Notes: generated by a model from the sequence alone, not told the origin. 55,413 nucleotides of DNA from Rhodothermales bacterium (GCA_022821385.1 JAJEDR010000067.1:1-55413), one strand, 5' to 3'; counted from the stretch's first letter, positions 8,612 through 18,765 are shown. Translations and numbers: made by a program.

Positions 8612-11305
8612 ATGTGCGTGATCCTCCAGAATCGGTTTCTACGAAAGTACTGTGCAGGCCTGTGTGTGGCTGTCGCTATCGTGTGGGCAATCTCGTCATC
8701 AACCGTCCGCGCTCAGGCTATTGAAATAGACGCGGTCTCTGAATCCCTCCAGAAAGTCCTAGACACATTTACTGCGACGCAGCGCGTTGATCTTGTATAT
8801 GCGGAACGCCAGGTTGAGGGGCGTTTAGTTACGTGCAATTATGTAGGTACCGATATTGAGCGCGCTCTGGCATGTATCCTCGAAAACCAGAATCTTCGAG
8901 CTGTTCGGGTGAGAAGGAGGCAATATGTGCTCGTAGATACCAGCCGTGACTCCATCCCAAATTCTACTGAGGATAGTATTCACATGGGCGCGCTGCGGGG
9001 TTTTGTTACGGATGCCACATCACAAGAGATACTGCCTGGTGCCCATGTGTACCTGCCTGAACTCGCCATTGGTGCAATTAGCAACGAAGGCGGATATTTT
9101 GCTATCCCTGCCCTGCCAGTCGGCCAGTACCAGGTAAGGGCTTCTTTTCTCGGTTATTCGCTGCTGGATACGCTGATTACAATTTCCGAGGAATCAGTGA
9201 TGCTAGCGCTTGAGCGCGGGGCGGTCGAATCAGAAGCCATTGTGGTTATTTCAGATCGTCGAGATCCGTACGAGGTTTCTCCGGGTGTGCGGGAGATCCC
9301 GGTTGACCTAATCAGCGGCTTCCCGGGACTTCCTGGAGAAGCGGATCTACTCCAATCCTTACACTGGCTTCCCAGTGTACAGAGGGTGCGCACAAACCAG
9401 GGAGGCCTTGTGGTTCGAGGCGGTGAGCCGGATCAAATTCAGTATCTGATTGATGGGGCTCCGATATACCATATGTGGCATGTGGGCGGATTATTATCCA
9501 TTTATCAGCCTGAGGTCTTCAAAGATGTCCGTCTGTATCGGGGCAGCTTTCCTGCTGAATACGGAGGGCGTCTTTCCGCCGTACTGGATGCCGAACTAAA
9601 GGACGGTACGCAGGAGGGTATAACGGGGTTGGTAGGGGTAGGGTTGTTTAGTGCCCGTCTTTTTGTCGAGGGGCCGATTGGAAATGAGTTCTCGTTTATG
9701 ATGTCCGGGCGCCGCTCTTATCTAGATCGCATTATCGGGCGCAAGCACCCTGTTGACGACGGCGTGACCAGGGATACGCTGCGTACGGGGATCTATCTGT
9801 ATGATGTCAGTGCGAAACTGGCTTGGCGTCCATCCTTGCAACATAGATTGACTCTAGGTGTCTACGGCAGCGCAGACGTATTGGATATTCGGTTGCCGAT
9901 TAATATTTCACGCATCGGCGAATCTGGATCAATTCTTCCATTGGCGAACTGGTTGCGTCCTTCCAGTCTGGTAGTTGAATTTGATACGCGCTGGAGTAAC
10001 CGTCTGGTGAGTGCGCGATACCATTACTTGTATGCAGATCGATTTTTTTTGAGCGCAACAGCATATGCCACCTCATATCGTGCCCATGAACGCATATTTC
10101 TTCGACCGGTAGCAACTTCATCAATCAGTTCAAAATACGCCGTAGATATACTTGACATGGGCGTCAAGTTAGACCTGGATTATTACCTGTCGCTAACGCA
10201 TCACGTGGAGGCAGGGGCTTCCATTGTTCTGCGGAGCTTCTCGAGCGAGTTGGAAGCACTTATTCTGCAGACTAACTCAATTTCCGAGAGTACCGATGAA
10301 GAGAGCAATTTTGACAATACAGAGCTGGTGTTCCATATACAGGATACATGGAAGCCTACACGGAGACTGCAGGTGCAACCGGGGATACGAATCAGTCGGC
10401 TCCTTGGCGGCAATGACCTAAGACTCAGTCCCCGCCTAGGCGTCCGCTATGCGCTGGATCGTGTCATTTTACGTGCAGCGGCCGGAGTCAATGTCCAATA
10501 CCTGCATCAGGTTCGTGACCGTTATTCGGTGCTTTACGATTTGATTGCTTACCGGTGGGTACCTGCGAGTCGTTCGGTTAAACCTTCGCAGAGCTATCAT
10601 GGATCTGTCGGCGGCGATCTGTCTCTCGGCAGGTATCTTACAGCCGGAATCGCTATGTACATCCAGAGAACAAACGGTTTATTGCTCCCACGGGATGCGG
10701 AACAGACCAAAGATGGGCTGCGGGGGCCTGGAATTTCGCTTGCGGCGATATTGGGTCAGTATACCAGAGGAGAGGCATTGGCATATGGCTTGGAGGGGAG
10801 CCTGCAGTATGAACGCGGTGCGAACATGGTCTGGGTCAGTTATGCTGCAGGACGATCACGCAGTCGTGCTCCTTTACTTGGGGAGGAAAATCTCCGCCCC
10901 ACGCGTTACGATGTGCCGCAGCGACTTGAAATCGTCCTGCAACGCAACACGCGGACCTGGACATACGGACTAACCGGACAATGGCGCAGTGGCTACCCGA
11001 TAACTGTTCCCGAAGCCCGCTATGCCATAGGTGATCCGCTCGCCGAAGAACCTCAGGGATTTCTGTATTTTCCCAAGATCAACAATGGACGCCTGCCTCC
11101 GTATGTCAACTATGGGCTGCAGGGAGCCTACAGGTTTAATGCAGGTTTCGTGTCTATGCAGGTCAGTCTAGAAATTAACAATATTACGTTCCGTCGTAAT
11201 ATTGTCAGGCAAACGTATACCTTCGAAATCCCCGAGCCGGTCTCTGTGATGTCCACGCATGGTATGCCGGCTTATCCACTTCTTGAACTCGTTGCTCGGT
11301 TTTAG
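8612..11305 (+). CDS. TonB-dependent receptor with STN signalling domain (FecA-like)
   Basis: This 897-residue outer-membrane receptor has four parts. After a signal peptide ending near residue 35 (STVRAQ) there is a secretin/TonB short N-terminal domain (36-108), the part that contacts a FecR protein. A carboxypeptidase-like beta domain follows (about 125-205). The plug contains GLVVRGGEPDQIQYLIDGAPIY and EYGGRLSAVLD. The barrel ends in LELVARF. It directly follows the sigma and FecR genes and lies three bases before a lipoprotein gene, so it is the likely signal-sensing transporter of this operon. The ligand is unknown. Confidence 0.92.
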   Translation: MCVILQNRFLRKYCAGLCVAVAIVWAISSSTVRAQAIEIDAVSESLQKVLDTFTATQRVDLVYAERQVEGRLVTCNYVGTDIERALACILENQNLRAVRVRRRQYVLVDTSRDSIPNSTEDSIHMGALRGFVTDATSQEILPGAHVYLPELAIGAISNEGGYFAIPALPVGQYQVRASFLGYSLLDTLITISEESVMLALERGAVESEAIVVISDRRDPYEVSPGVREIPVDLISGFPGLPGEADLLQSLHWLPSVQRVRTNQGGLVVRGGEPDQIQYLIDGAPIYHMWHVGGLLSIYQPEVFKDVRLYRGSFPAEYGGRLSAVLDAELKDGTQEGITGLVGVGLFSARLFVEGPIGNEFSFMMSGRRSYLDRIIGRKHPVDDGVTRDTLRTGIYLYDVSAKLAWRPSLQHRLTLGVYGSADVLDIRLPINISRIGESGSILPLANWLRPSSLVVEFDTRWSNRLVSARYHYLYADRFFLSATAYATSYRAHERIFLRPVATSSISSKYAVDILDMGVKLDLDYYLSLTHHVEAGASIVLRSFSSELEALILQTNSISESTDEESNFDNTELVFHIQDTWKPTRRLQVQPGIRISRLLGGNDLRLSPRLGVRYALDRVILRAAAGVNVQYLHQVRDRYSVLYDLIAYRWVPASRSVKPSQSYHGSVGGDLSLGRYLTAGIAMYIQRTNGLLLPRDAEQTKDGLRGPGISLAAILGQYTRGEALAYGLEGSLQYERGANMVWVSYAAGRSRSRAPLLGEENLRPTRYDVPQRLEIVLQRNTRTWTYGLTGQWRSGYPITVPEARYAIGDPLAEEPQGFLYFPKINNGRLPPYVNYGLQGAYRFNAGFVSMQVSLEINNITFRRNIVRQTYTFEIPEPVSVMSTHGMPAYPLLELVARF

Positions 11306-11308
11306 CAT

Positions 11309-12208
11309 ATGTTAATCCGGTATGCAGTATTGGTGACCATTTTTCTGATGGGCTGCGAAGCGGTCCATCCTGAGGATACTTCGCTCCTTGTCGTGGAGTC
11401 GTACGTCGCAGCCGGAAAGCCGTTACCACCGGTAACATTAAGAAGAACGGCACCTTTGGAGGCGAATTACGATCTGGGCCACGCGACAGCTGCCACTGGT
11501 GCGCGCGTAGAATTCACGATGCAGGATTCTCCTATTCCATATACCATGCAAGGCACGGGAGTCTATGCTCCACTAGAACCTGTCACCGCAATCCCAGGAG
11601 CAAGATTGGACTTAAAAGTGTATTGGGGCGATCAGGTGATCACGGCAAAGAGCAGGATTCCACCACCAGTTTCTCTTGATAGTGTAAGTATTGAAGTTTC
11701 TGATACACCGATACCCGGTCTGATCTTGGATTCTGTGTTTGTCGACCCGCTCCTGGTAGACTCTCTAGGCCTGCGAGCATTGGGGGCGAATGCGCGTGAA
11801 GGGTTGGTCTATTTGGTGGAGGCTACATTGTATTGGACCGATAACACCCAAAGGGACGACGATGATTGGTGGATGCGGACGCAGCTTCTGCCACGTTTGG
11901 GACAGAGCCCGCGCTTGAGCAATTTTTTCCTCAGTCCAGAAGCACTGCAGCTGGAGAAGTCTGCGCCCTTTGCCAACGCTGAGCAGCGTTCATGGTCGGG
12001 GGCTTACGCAGTCCAGGTGCCTAGTTCAAGTAATCAAATCCCTGCACACGGGTTGCGCGTAAGTATTATTCGGGGTACACGGGATTATGCACAGTTTGTC
12101 TCCGGCAGTTCTAATCCTGGAGAGAGCGAGCCGCCCTCAAACGTAACCGGGGCGCTGGGAATTTTTACAGGATTAGCAATAGATACACTTACGGTAGAGG
12201 TTCAGTGA
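11309..12208 (+). CDS. DUF4249-like lipoprotein
   Basis: The product has 299 residues and starts with a lipoprotein signal: hydrophobic YAVLVTIFLMG before Cys16. The mature part begins with LLVVESYV, a stretch typical of DUF4249 proteins of Bacteroidota, and is rich in beta strands (VEFTMQDS, LDLKVYWG). These lipoproteins are usually encoded directly after an STN- or carboxypeptidase-domain TonB receptor and are thought to be surface or periplasmic partners of it. The gene starts three bases after the receptor stop and overlaps recX by one base. Function beyond this association is unknown. Confidence 0.78.
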   Translation: MLIRYAVLVTIFLMGCEAVHPEDTSLLVVESYVAAGKPLPPVTLRRTAPLEANYDLGHATAATGARVEFTMQDSPIPYTMQGTGVYAPLEPVTAIPGARLDLKVYWGDQVITAKSRIPPPVSLDSVSIEVSDTPIPGLILDSVFVDPLLVDSLGLRALGANAREGLVYLVEATLYWTDNTQRDDDDWWMRTQLLPRLGQSPRLSNFFLSPEALQLEKSAPFANAEQRSWSGAYAVQVPSSSNQIPAHGLRVSIIRGTRDYAQFVSGSSNPGESEPPSNVTGALGIFTGLAIDTLTVEVQ

Positions 12209-12867
12209 TGGCCAGTGACCGCGAGCCTTTGGTCAAACCCGGTGAGATAACAGCGCTGAAACAGCAGGTTCGAAATTCTGCCAGAACATCGATTTTCATT
12301 GACGGAGAGTTTGCGTTTGGGGTCCACGCGGATCTGGCTGCGCGTGAAGGGTTATATGTTGGCCAACAGCTCAGCGAATCGGACTTGAATACCTTGATGT
12401 GCAGCGAAAAGGTTTTACGGGGTCGCTCTACGGCACTGCGGTATCTTGCTTATGCTCCGAGGACAGAACATCAGGTGCGTCAACGTTTAACCCAGAAGGG
12501 GTTCACCAAAAATGAACTGGATGATATAATTGCCGATCTCGACGAGCTTGGTTACATTGACGACCGCGCGTATGCAGTAGAGTATGCTGAGGCACGGTTC
12601 AAAAACAAGGGATACGGGCCAGGTCGGATCCGACGTGAACTTGTCGAGGATGGAGTCTCACATGATTATGTGGCAGAGGCTGTCGCAGCAGCAGCGAGTG
12701 CAGATATGTACAGTGTAAGCGCCAAAAAATTAGCGGAAAAGTTTAGGGATAGGGTGGAAGGCTCATTATCTGAGCGAAAGAAAAAGCTGGCAGATTACCT
12801 TATCAGACGGGGTTATGGGTATACATTGTCGAAAGAATTAGCGCGAGAAGTGCTGAACCAAAGGTGA
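12208..12867 (+). CDS. recX: Regulatory protein RecX
   Basis: RecX binds RecA filaments and limits recombinase activity. The 219-residue product shows three-helix RecX repeats: LRYLAYAPRTEHQVRQRLTQ, then DLDELGYIDDRAYAVEYAEAR with KGYGPGRIRREL, and a last repeat near LADYLIRRGY. The ATG at 12208 overlaps the stop of the lipoprotein gene (TGATG), indicating translational coupling. A GTG three bases earlier is possible. recA itself is not in the window. The gene overlaps the following phosphorylase gene by four bases. Confidence 0.9.
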   Translation: MASDREPLVKPGEITALKQQVRNSARTSIFIDGEFAFGVHADLAAREGLYVGQQLSESDLNTLMCSEKVLRGRSTALRYLAYAPRTEHQVRQRLTQKGFTKNELDDIIADLDELGYIDDRAYAVEYAEARFKNKGYGPGRIRRELVEDGVSHDYVAEAVAAAASADMYSVSAKKLAEKFRDRVEGSLSERKKKLADYLIRRGYGYTLSKELAREVLNQR

Positions 12868-13655
12868 ATTATACACAGTCCAGGCTTAAACCTGCGAGTC
12901 TTCTGATTCATCGATGTCTTGGGGGCAGGCAACCTTCGGCTGCAATCATTTTGGGGTCCGGCCTTAGTATTCAATTGGATAGAAGTTACGGGGAGCTGCC
13001 TGCTTCGGATATTCCGGGTTTCGTTCTTCCGACGGTGGATGGACATATAGGACGTGTGGTGGCAGGTATCTTGGGGCAGCGTGATGTCCTGCTAATTCAG
13101 GGGCGTGTGCACTGCTACGAAGGTATTCCTGAAAAGAATGTCGCCTTCCAGGTACATTTAATCCGAGAATTGGGTATCAGAAATATCGTTCTGGTGAGTG
13201 CAGCAGGCGGAATACGGGGTGATCTGGATCCAGGGAGTATGATGCTCGTTGAAGATCATCTGTGTGCGCAACCGTTGCAAGCAAAGGCTAAGCGAGGAGC
13301 TGTGTATGACGCAGGTTGGAGGCAACGTGTGATTACGGCTTCCGACGGGTTGCGGGTTTCGTGCGGGGTATTTGTGTGGACAATTGGGCCGAGCTACGAA
13401 ACCCCGGCCGAGATAGTTGCTTTTGAACGTAGAGGCGGCAACGCCGTTGGAATGAGTCTGGTACCAGAGGCGCTGTGGGCATCTGCTTTGGGTATGCGGG
13501 TATTTGCTGTAGCAGTCATTACCAACAGAGCCTCTGGATTAAGCAAAAGAAAATTGGGGCATTCAGAAGTGCTTCGTGCAGCATTTAATGCACAGGCTAA
13601 TTTGACGCAGTTGTTGGTTCACGCTGTGGCTCAGTCTCCCAAGTTGCATGTTTAG
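12864..13655 (+). CDS. Purine nucleoside phosphorylase
   Basis: This cytoplasmic enzyme splits purine nucleosides with phosphate into base and (deoxy)ribose-1-phosphate. The 263-residue product has the trimeric PNP motifs: ILGSGL near residue 30, GRVHCYEG, VSAAGGI, GPSYETPAEI, VGMSLVPEA and the base-binding asparagine in ITNRASG. Translation probably begins at GTG 12864, which overlaps the recX stop (GTGA). The substituted residues near the motifs are not catalytic, so it is likely active. The preferred base cannot be read reliably. Confidence 0.88.
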   Translation: MNYTQSRLKPASLLIHRCLGGRQPSAAIILGSGLSIQLDRSYGELPASDIPGFVLPTVDGHIGRVVAGILGQRDVLLIQGRVHCYEGIPEKNVAFQVHLIRELGIRNIVLVSAAGGIRGDLDPGSMMLVEDHLCAQPLQAKAKRGAVYDAGWRQRVITASDGLRVSCGVFVWTIGPSYETPAEIVAFERRGGNAVGMSLVPEALWASALGMRVFAVAVITNRASGLSKRKLGHSEVLRAAFNAQANLTQLLVHAVAQSPKLHV

Positions 13656-13696
13656 GAAAAAAACACGATCATATATCAGTGAAAGCGGATCCAGCG

Positions 13697-14056
13697 ATGA
13701 ACGACGATTATAGAGACGACAAAGGTCATTGGGATGCGGCGCCGCCGCGCCGTAACAAGGAGTCCAGGTACCGTGATGAGGTATTTTCAAAACGGGTCCG
13801 AGCGGGACGACGCACCTACTTTTTCGATGTTAAAACAACTCGATCTGGCGAGGATTATTTCATAGTCATCACAGAAAGTAAGCGTGTTGGAGACCATCAT
13901 GAAAAGCACAAGATCTTCGTCTACAAGGAAGATTTTGCCAAGTTTATCAAGGGGTTGTATGCGGCAATGGAGGATGTACGCACTGAGCGATTGCCGGATT
14001 ATGAGTTCTACGGCTACCCGACGCTTGAATCTCCGCCGAGAGACGACGATCAATAG
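13697..14056 (+). CDS. PUR-family DNA/RNA-binding protein (DUF3276)
   Basis: The small product (119 residues from ATG 13697; a GTG at 13679 would add six) matches the bacterial PUR-alpha-like family. It has VFSKRVRAGRRTYFFDVKTT, then DYFIVITESKR, HKIFVYKEDFAKF and a final PDYEF. These proteins bind single-stranded nucleic acid, and the Borrelia homologue BpuR is a global regulator. The family is nearly universal in Bacteroidota. The N-terminal 30 residues and the acidic tail look disordered. Confidence 0.88.
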   Translation: MNDDYRDDKGHWDAAPPRRNKESRYRDEVFSKRVRAGRRTYFFDVKTTRSGEDYFIVITESKRVGDHHEKHKIFVYKEDFAKFIKGLYAAMEDVRTERLPDYEFYGYPTLESPPRDDDQ

Positions 14057-14071
14057 CCTGAGATTCGGGCC

Positions 14072-15340
14072 ATGATCCCTTTGATTGCGGCGGAGGATTG
14101 GAAGCGGAAGCCAGTCAGTCTTCACCTAGAGGTAGAGAAGGTCGTTTCCGGTATAGTCAGGAATGTTTCCGAGCACGGAGATCGTGCTCTGTTCAGATAT
14201 GCTCGCGAGTTCGACGGCGTGCAGTTATCAACAGTCCGTGTGCCCACCTCAAGACTGGAGGCGGCGTGGATTGAGTCTAAGCCATCATGGAGGCGTGTTT
14301 TTCGGGCTGCAGCAGACAACATACGTCGATATCATCTGAGACAGCAACGGGAATCATGGTACGTGGAGGATGGGGATAATGTGCGCCTGGGACAGCGTAT
14401 TTTGCCGGTAGACCGTGCAGGTCTATATGTTCCGGGTGGTACGGCTGTCTATCCGTCCAGCGTTTTGATGACGGCCATTCCCGCTCAAGTAGCAGGCGTG
14501 GAAAGTATACATCTTGCGAGTCCACCCGGACCAACTGGATTGCCTCACCCAGAAATCATGGCCGCCGCATATATGTTGGATGTGAAGAACGTGTATGCCG
14601 TTGGAGGTGCGCAGGCTATTGCAGCATTCGCGTTTGGGACCGCGTCCATCCCCCGTGTGGATAAGATTGTGGGGCCGGGCAATGCGTATGTCACAGCAGC
14701 CAAAAAGCTGGTTTTTGGTCACGTAGATATCGACAGTCTCGCCGGGCCGAGTGAATTGGTTGTCCTGGCCGATAAAACCGGTAGAGCCGACTGGATCGCC
14801 CATGATCTTATCGCGCAGGCCGAACATGATCCCGAGGCATCAGCAATACTGGTTACGCCAGAGGTAGCGGTTGCAGAGGCGGTCTGCAAAGCGCTGCAGG
14901 GCTTTTCGGTAGACCTACCACGTGCGGATATTGCATGTGTAGCTCTGCGTGAGCATGGCGCAGCGATTGTAACGGATTCTATGGATGAAGCCATTAGCAT
15001 GGTTAACAGAATCGCTCCGGAGCATCTGGAGCTTATGGTTGCAGATCCTTGGGGTACGCTGGAGCGTGTTCGGAATGCGGGTGCGGTATTTATGGGTCAC
15101 TGGTCTCCCGAGGTAGTTGGGGATTACTATGCAGGGCCCAATCATGTCCTGCCAACGAGTGGGACAGCCAGATTTGCATCCGCCTTGGGGGTTGATGACT
15201 TTGTAAAACGGCAAAGTGTAATCAGTTACAGTCAGCAGCGATTGGAACGGACGGCTTGTGATATTGCCTTGATGGCTCGAAGCGAAGGGCTGGAGGGGCA
15301 TGCACGTAGCGCAGAGTCTAGGATCAGGGCTGATGACTAA
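14072..15340 (+). CDS. hisD: Histidinol dehydrogenase
   Basis: HisD performs the last two oxidations of histidine synthesis, histidinol to histidine, using NAD and zinc. The 422-residue product has family motifs throughout: VGPGNAYVTAAKKLVFG, IDSLAGPSELVV and the zinc-site segment LIAQAEHDPEA. It also has RIAPEHLELM, VGDYYAGPNHVLPT and a C-terminal EGLEGHARSAESR with the last histidine ligand. All expected zinc and catalytic residues appear present. Its end overlaps hisC by eight bases. The other his genes are not in this window, so the pathway is split on this chromosome. Confidence 0.96.
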   Translation: MIPLIAAEDWKRKPVSLHLEVEKVVSGIVRNVSEHGDRALFRYAREFDGVQLSTVRVPTSRLEAAWIESKPSWRRVFRAAADNIRRYHLRQQRESWYVEDGDNVRLGQRILPVDRAGLYVPGGTAVYPSSVLMTAIPAQVAGVESIHLASPPGPTGLPHPEIMAAAYMLDVKNVYAVGGAQAIAAFAFGTASIPRVDKIVGPGNAYVTAAKKLVFGHVDIDSLAGPSELVVLADKTGRADWIAHDLIAQAEHDPEASAILVTPEVAVAEAVCKALQGFSVDLPRADIACVALREHGAAIVTDSMDEAISMVNRIAPEHLELMVADPWGTLERVRNAGAVFMGHWSPEVVGDYYAGPNHVLPTSGTARFASALGVDDFVKRQSVISYSQQRLERTACDIALMARSEGLEGHARSAESRIRADD

Positions 15341-16418
15341 GCTAGCTGAAGTACTCTCCAGGGTTCGACCTGAAGTTCGCAAACAACGTCCTTACAAGGT
15401 TGGTGTGCCGACCGGCGACATTTTGGTTAAGCTGAACCAGAACGAGAGCCCTTTTGATCTTCCCGAAGCGTTAAAGGAAGCTGTATTTGCAGGCTGGAAG
15501 GAGATTGCTTTTAACCGATACCCATCGGAGCAACCAAACGATCTTGCGGAATTGATCGGGTCCAGCATAGGCTGGGATTCAGAAGGGATAATTATTGGCA
15601 ATGGTTCCAATGAATTAACGTATGCCTTGGGTTTGACTTTTATCGAGACTGGCAGCAGTGTGGTATTGCCGCGTCCGATGTTTTCATTTTATGAGCGAGT
15701 CGTTCATATTTACGGAGGGAAAGTGATATCCGTCGCACCTCTCGAAACCCTTGGATTTGATACGGAAGGTATCCTTACAGCAATTCAGAGGACGGGGCCC
15801 TCCATGGTGGTCATAACTTCGCCCAATAATCCTACCGGCCTGGTGCTTCCTCTTGCAGAGCTAAGGACAATTGCAGAAGCAACAGCGGGGCTCGTGTTGA
15901 TTGATGAAGCATATATAGAGTTTTCAGACGAACCGAGTATGCTTACGCTGCTGAGTCGTTACCCCAATGTGATTCTGTTAAGAACTTTCTCCAAGGCATT
16001 CGGTCTGGCAGGTTCGCGGTTAGGTTACTTGGTCGGTCATCCGGCCCTCATGGGTGAGATCATGAAGATTCGACCTCCTTTCATGATTGATCGATTCACG
16101 GTCTGTGTGACCAAACTGCTTCTTGAGCACTCACAGTTGATCCAGGATCGTGTGAGGTTGATCCGCTCAGGTACAAAAGGACTGATTGAAGAATTACAGG
16201 AGATGGAGGGTGTGCGAGTGCTCGCGGGGCAGGCGAACTTTGTTACCTTTCGGCCTCCATGCGACGGGCAAAAACTATTTGCCGCGTTAGCTGAGAGGGG
16301 AGTTCTGGTGCGCAATATGAGCGGATATCCAGAGCTCAATGGTTTTTTGCGCGTAAGTGCGGGGGCACCTGCCGAGAACAGGAGATTCCTAAAAGCGTTG
16401 ACACAGGCAATGTTGTAG
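15333..16418 (+). CDS. hisC: Histidinol-phosphate aminotransferase
   Basis: This PLP enzyme converts imidazole-acetol phosphate to histidinol phosphate. The 361-residue product has LNQNESPFDLP at the start and SPNNPTG, LIDEAYIEF and the PLP-lysine motif RTFSKAFGLAGSRLGY. I chose the ATG at 15333, which overlaps the hisD stop by eight bases. The frame is open to 15300, but that would place 33 more bases inside hisD. Close relatives act on aromatic amino acids, but the hisD partner supports the histidine role. Confidence 0.95.
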   Translation: MTKLAEVLSRVRPEVRKQRPYKVGVPTGDILVKLNQNESPFDLPEALKEAVFAGWKEIAFNRYPSEQPNDLAELIGSSIGWDSEGIIIGNGSNELTYALGLTFIETGSSVVLPRPMFSFYERVVHIYGGKVISVAPLETLGFDTEGILTAIQRTGPSMVVITSPNNPTGLVLPLAELRTIAEATAGLVLIDEAYIEFSDEPSMLTLLSRYPNVILLRTFSKAFGLAGSRLGYLVGHPALMGEIMKIRPPFMIDRFTVCVTKLLLEHSQLIQDRVRLIRSGTKGLIEELQEMEGVRVLAGQANFVTFRPPCDGQKLFAALAERGVLVRNMSGYPELNGFLRVSAGAPAENRRFLKALTQAML

Positions 16419-16456
16419 ATTCTACATCCGTTCGGTATTGTACCATAAGCAATAAA

Positions 16457-17026
16457 ATGAATAGGGAAATGGTTGCCGTTGAGGTCGTGGGATTGTCGAC
16501 CAGCCCAGCCAGTGGCGGGGCGTTCATATTGGTATTGGGGGAGATGGACGGTCCTCGGAGATTACCGATAGTTGTGGGGGAAAATGAAGCTACCGCAATT
16601 ATCCTCGGTATCGAAAATCGCTCTTCTCCACGACCCATGTCACATGATCTTTTTTGCAGCCTGATACAGCAGGCTGGAATGCAGGTAGAGGATATTGTGA
16701 TTGATGGGTTGAGAGATGGTACATTCTATGCTAAGATCCGCTTCATCCAAGATGGAAACTATGATCAGTTGGACTCACGTCCCAGTGATGCTGTTGCCAT
16801 TGCTGTACGATTGGATGTCGACATTTTTGTAGCCGAGACTGTACTTGAAGAAGCCGGCATCCCGATAGGAGAGCCGGAATTGCCGACGTACGAAGAGGAA
16901 TCCTCGGAGAAAGTATCCCCAACTAAACAACTAGAGCAGCAACTGGCGCGCGCGATTGAAAAGGAAGACTATGAAGAAGCCGCGCGTTTGCGCGATGCCC
17001 TTGCCCGAATCAAGGAGCCGGAGTAA
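16457..17026 (+). CDS. Bifunctional nuclease family protein (DUF151) with UVR motif
   Basis: The 189-residue product has a DUF151 domain (about 1-135): LPIVVGENEATAI, then GTFYAKIRF and the DSRPSDAVAIAVRL signature. A UvrB/UvrC (UVR) helix pair follows at the C-terminus (EKEDYEEAARLRDALARI). DUF151 proteins include plant and bacterial bifunctional nucleases. The UVR motif is a protein-protein contact seen in UvrB, UvrC and Clp adaptors. This fusion is common in Bacteroidota. The substrate is not known. Confidence 0.88.
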   Translation: MNREMVAVEVVGLSTSPASGGAFILVLGEMDGPRRLPIVVGENEATAIILGIENRSSPRPMSHDLFCSLIQQAGMQVEDIVIDGLRDGTFYAKIRFIQDGNYDQLDSRPSDAVAIAVRLDVDIFVAETVLEEAGIPIGEPELPTYEEESSEKVSPTKQLEQQLARAIEKEDYEEAARLRDALARIKEPE

Positions 17027-17062
17027 TGGTCCGCAGCTTCTGCTACCGACAACCAGTTCAAG

Positions 17063-18658
17063 ATGATACAAAAATCGATTCCCTATTTGGGAATGAAGGG
17101 GGTGTCTCGGCTTTTTGCGACATACGTCACGGACTACGGCCGATTGGCCCCATATTATACCGGGGACTGGCGCGAAGATAAGAGCTACGAGGCAGTTGCC
17201 CGAAGCCTGACGGCTAACCCTATTGACCGGACCGTGTTGGTAGATGTGCTGGAAGAGCAGAATCTGGGCTGGAATAATGGCCGTCTTGCGTCACAATTAC
17301 GTGATCCGCGCTCACTGGCAGTGGTAACTGGTCAGCAGGTAGGTATATTCGGTGGACCCTTATACACGCTCTATAAAGCATTGACGACCATTCGGTTGGC
17401 GGAGCGTCTGTCGCAAGTACTCGTGCGTCCAGTCATACCGGTTTTTTGGATAGAGGGGGGAGATCATGATCTTGATGAAGTGAGCAGTGTCACTATTCCT
17501 GGGAAACAGATCTTGTACAAAGGGCACAAGCAGCCCGATTCGGGCAACCTTGGAAGCGTTGGAGATCTTGTTTTCGGGGAGGATATAGATCGGGTAGTCG
17601 CTGAACTCCGGGAGGTATTACCAGATACGTCGTTTCACGAGGACGTATTTGCCACTCACTACGCTGCCTATGACCAAGGGATGACGTTCGCAGATGCCTT
17701 CGCACACACATTGTCCTCTCTGTTGGGTAGTGGTTCAATGGTCTTTATGAACCCAGAAGACTGTCGACTTAAGCAGTTGGTAGCTCCTTTGCTTAGACGT
17801 GAGTTGAGCGAGTACAACGCAACACATGCTGCGTTGCAGGCAACCAGTACGGAACTTGAAAAGGATTACCATGCTCAGGTTCATGTAAATCCAGGAAATG
17901 TATTTATGTTGAGTGATTCGGGGCGTGAGGCATTGGATCCGACAGGTAACGGCTATAGAGCGCGGTACTCCGGGGATATGATTCCGCTTGACGGGATCTT
18001 AGACATTCCTCCATGCAGTCTTAGTCCCAACGTTGTTATGCGGCCGCTTGTGCAGGACTCGCTGCTCCCAACAGTAGCCTATGTAGCTGGTCCGGGCGAG
18101 ATTGCCTATTTCGCTCAGTTCAAGTCACTATACACTTGGGCGAAGCGTCCGATGCCTGTCATTTTTCCACGGGCGAGCCTGACAGTAATTGAGCCACGAG
18201 TGGCAAAGCTTATGCAGCGACACGAACTGGAGGTGGATGAGCTGCGGCATGAGACCTCGGAACTCATGCGCAGACGTGTGCTTGTGGGGACAGAACTTGA
18301 ACGTGCTTTTGAGAAAGCTGCAGTCGTACTTGACAAAGGTGTGGAGGGATTAAGGCCGACTGTAACGGCGGTAGATGCCACCTTGCGTCCTACTGTGGAG
18401 GCGATGCGGGTTCAGTGGGGCAAGGACTTGTCCAAACTGCAACGGCGTGCGGAGCGTGCAGAGAAGCGGCGTCATGAACAGACGCGGGCGCAGATTGAGT
18501 ATTGTAAACAGGCACTATACCCTGACGGGAGTTTCCAGGAGCGTGTATTGCCTGCACTCTATTATCTGGTTAAGTATGGTGAGGATTTTCTGGATCAGGT
18601 GCGCACCGGATTGGATATTGAGTTGACTTCACAGCACCAGTTGCTGACATTATCGTAG
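17063..18658 (+). CDS. bshC: Bacillithiol biosynthesis cysteine-adding enzyme BshC
   Basis: BshC joins cysteine to glucosaminyl-malate in the last step of bacillithiol synthesis. The 531-residue length is typical. The nucleotide-type motif TGQQVGIFGGPLYT is at residues 89-102, followed by IPVFWIEGGDHDLDEV. A basic/acidic coiled coil lies in the last third (about 400-510). The ATG at 17063 follows the DUF151 gene by 36 bases, so the genes probably share a transcript. Its presence suggests the cell uses bacillithiol as a low-molecular-weight thiol; bshA and bshB are not in the window. Confidence 0.93.
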   Translation: MIQKSIPYLGMKGVSRLFATYVTDYGRLAPYYTGDWREDKSYEAVARSLTANPIDRTVLVDVLEEQNLGWNNGRLASQLRDPRSLAVVTGQQVGIFGGPLYTLYKALTTIRLAERLSQVLVRPVIPVFWIEGGDHDLDEVSSVTIPGKQILYKGHKQPDSGNLGSVGDLVFGEDIDRVVAELREVLPDTSFHEDVFATHYAAYDQGMTFADAFAHTLSSLLGSGSMVFMNPEDCRLKQLVAPLLRRELSEYNATHAALQATSTELEKDYHAQVHVNPGNVFMLSDSGREALDPTGNGYRARYSGDMIPLDGILDIPPCSLSPNVVMRPLVQDSLLPTVAYVAGPGEIAYFAQFKSLYTWAKRPMPVIFPRASLTVIEPRVAKLMQRHELEVDELRHETSELMRRRVLVGTELERAFEKAAVVLDKGVEGLRPTVTAVDATLRPTVEAMRVQWGKDLSKLQRRAERAEKRRHEQTRAQIEYCKQALYPDGSFQERVLPALYYLVKYGEDFLDQVRTGLDIELTSQHQLLTLS

Positions 18659-18765
18659 GTAAGCATCAATGTTCTGGCCTATCTGGCTGGTTCGACAGGT
18701 CGGGCGCCACTACGTCGCTTAGCAAGATTAGGCGCCAACAATTTCAGAGTGTCCAGAGCGGTACT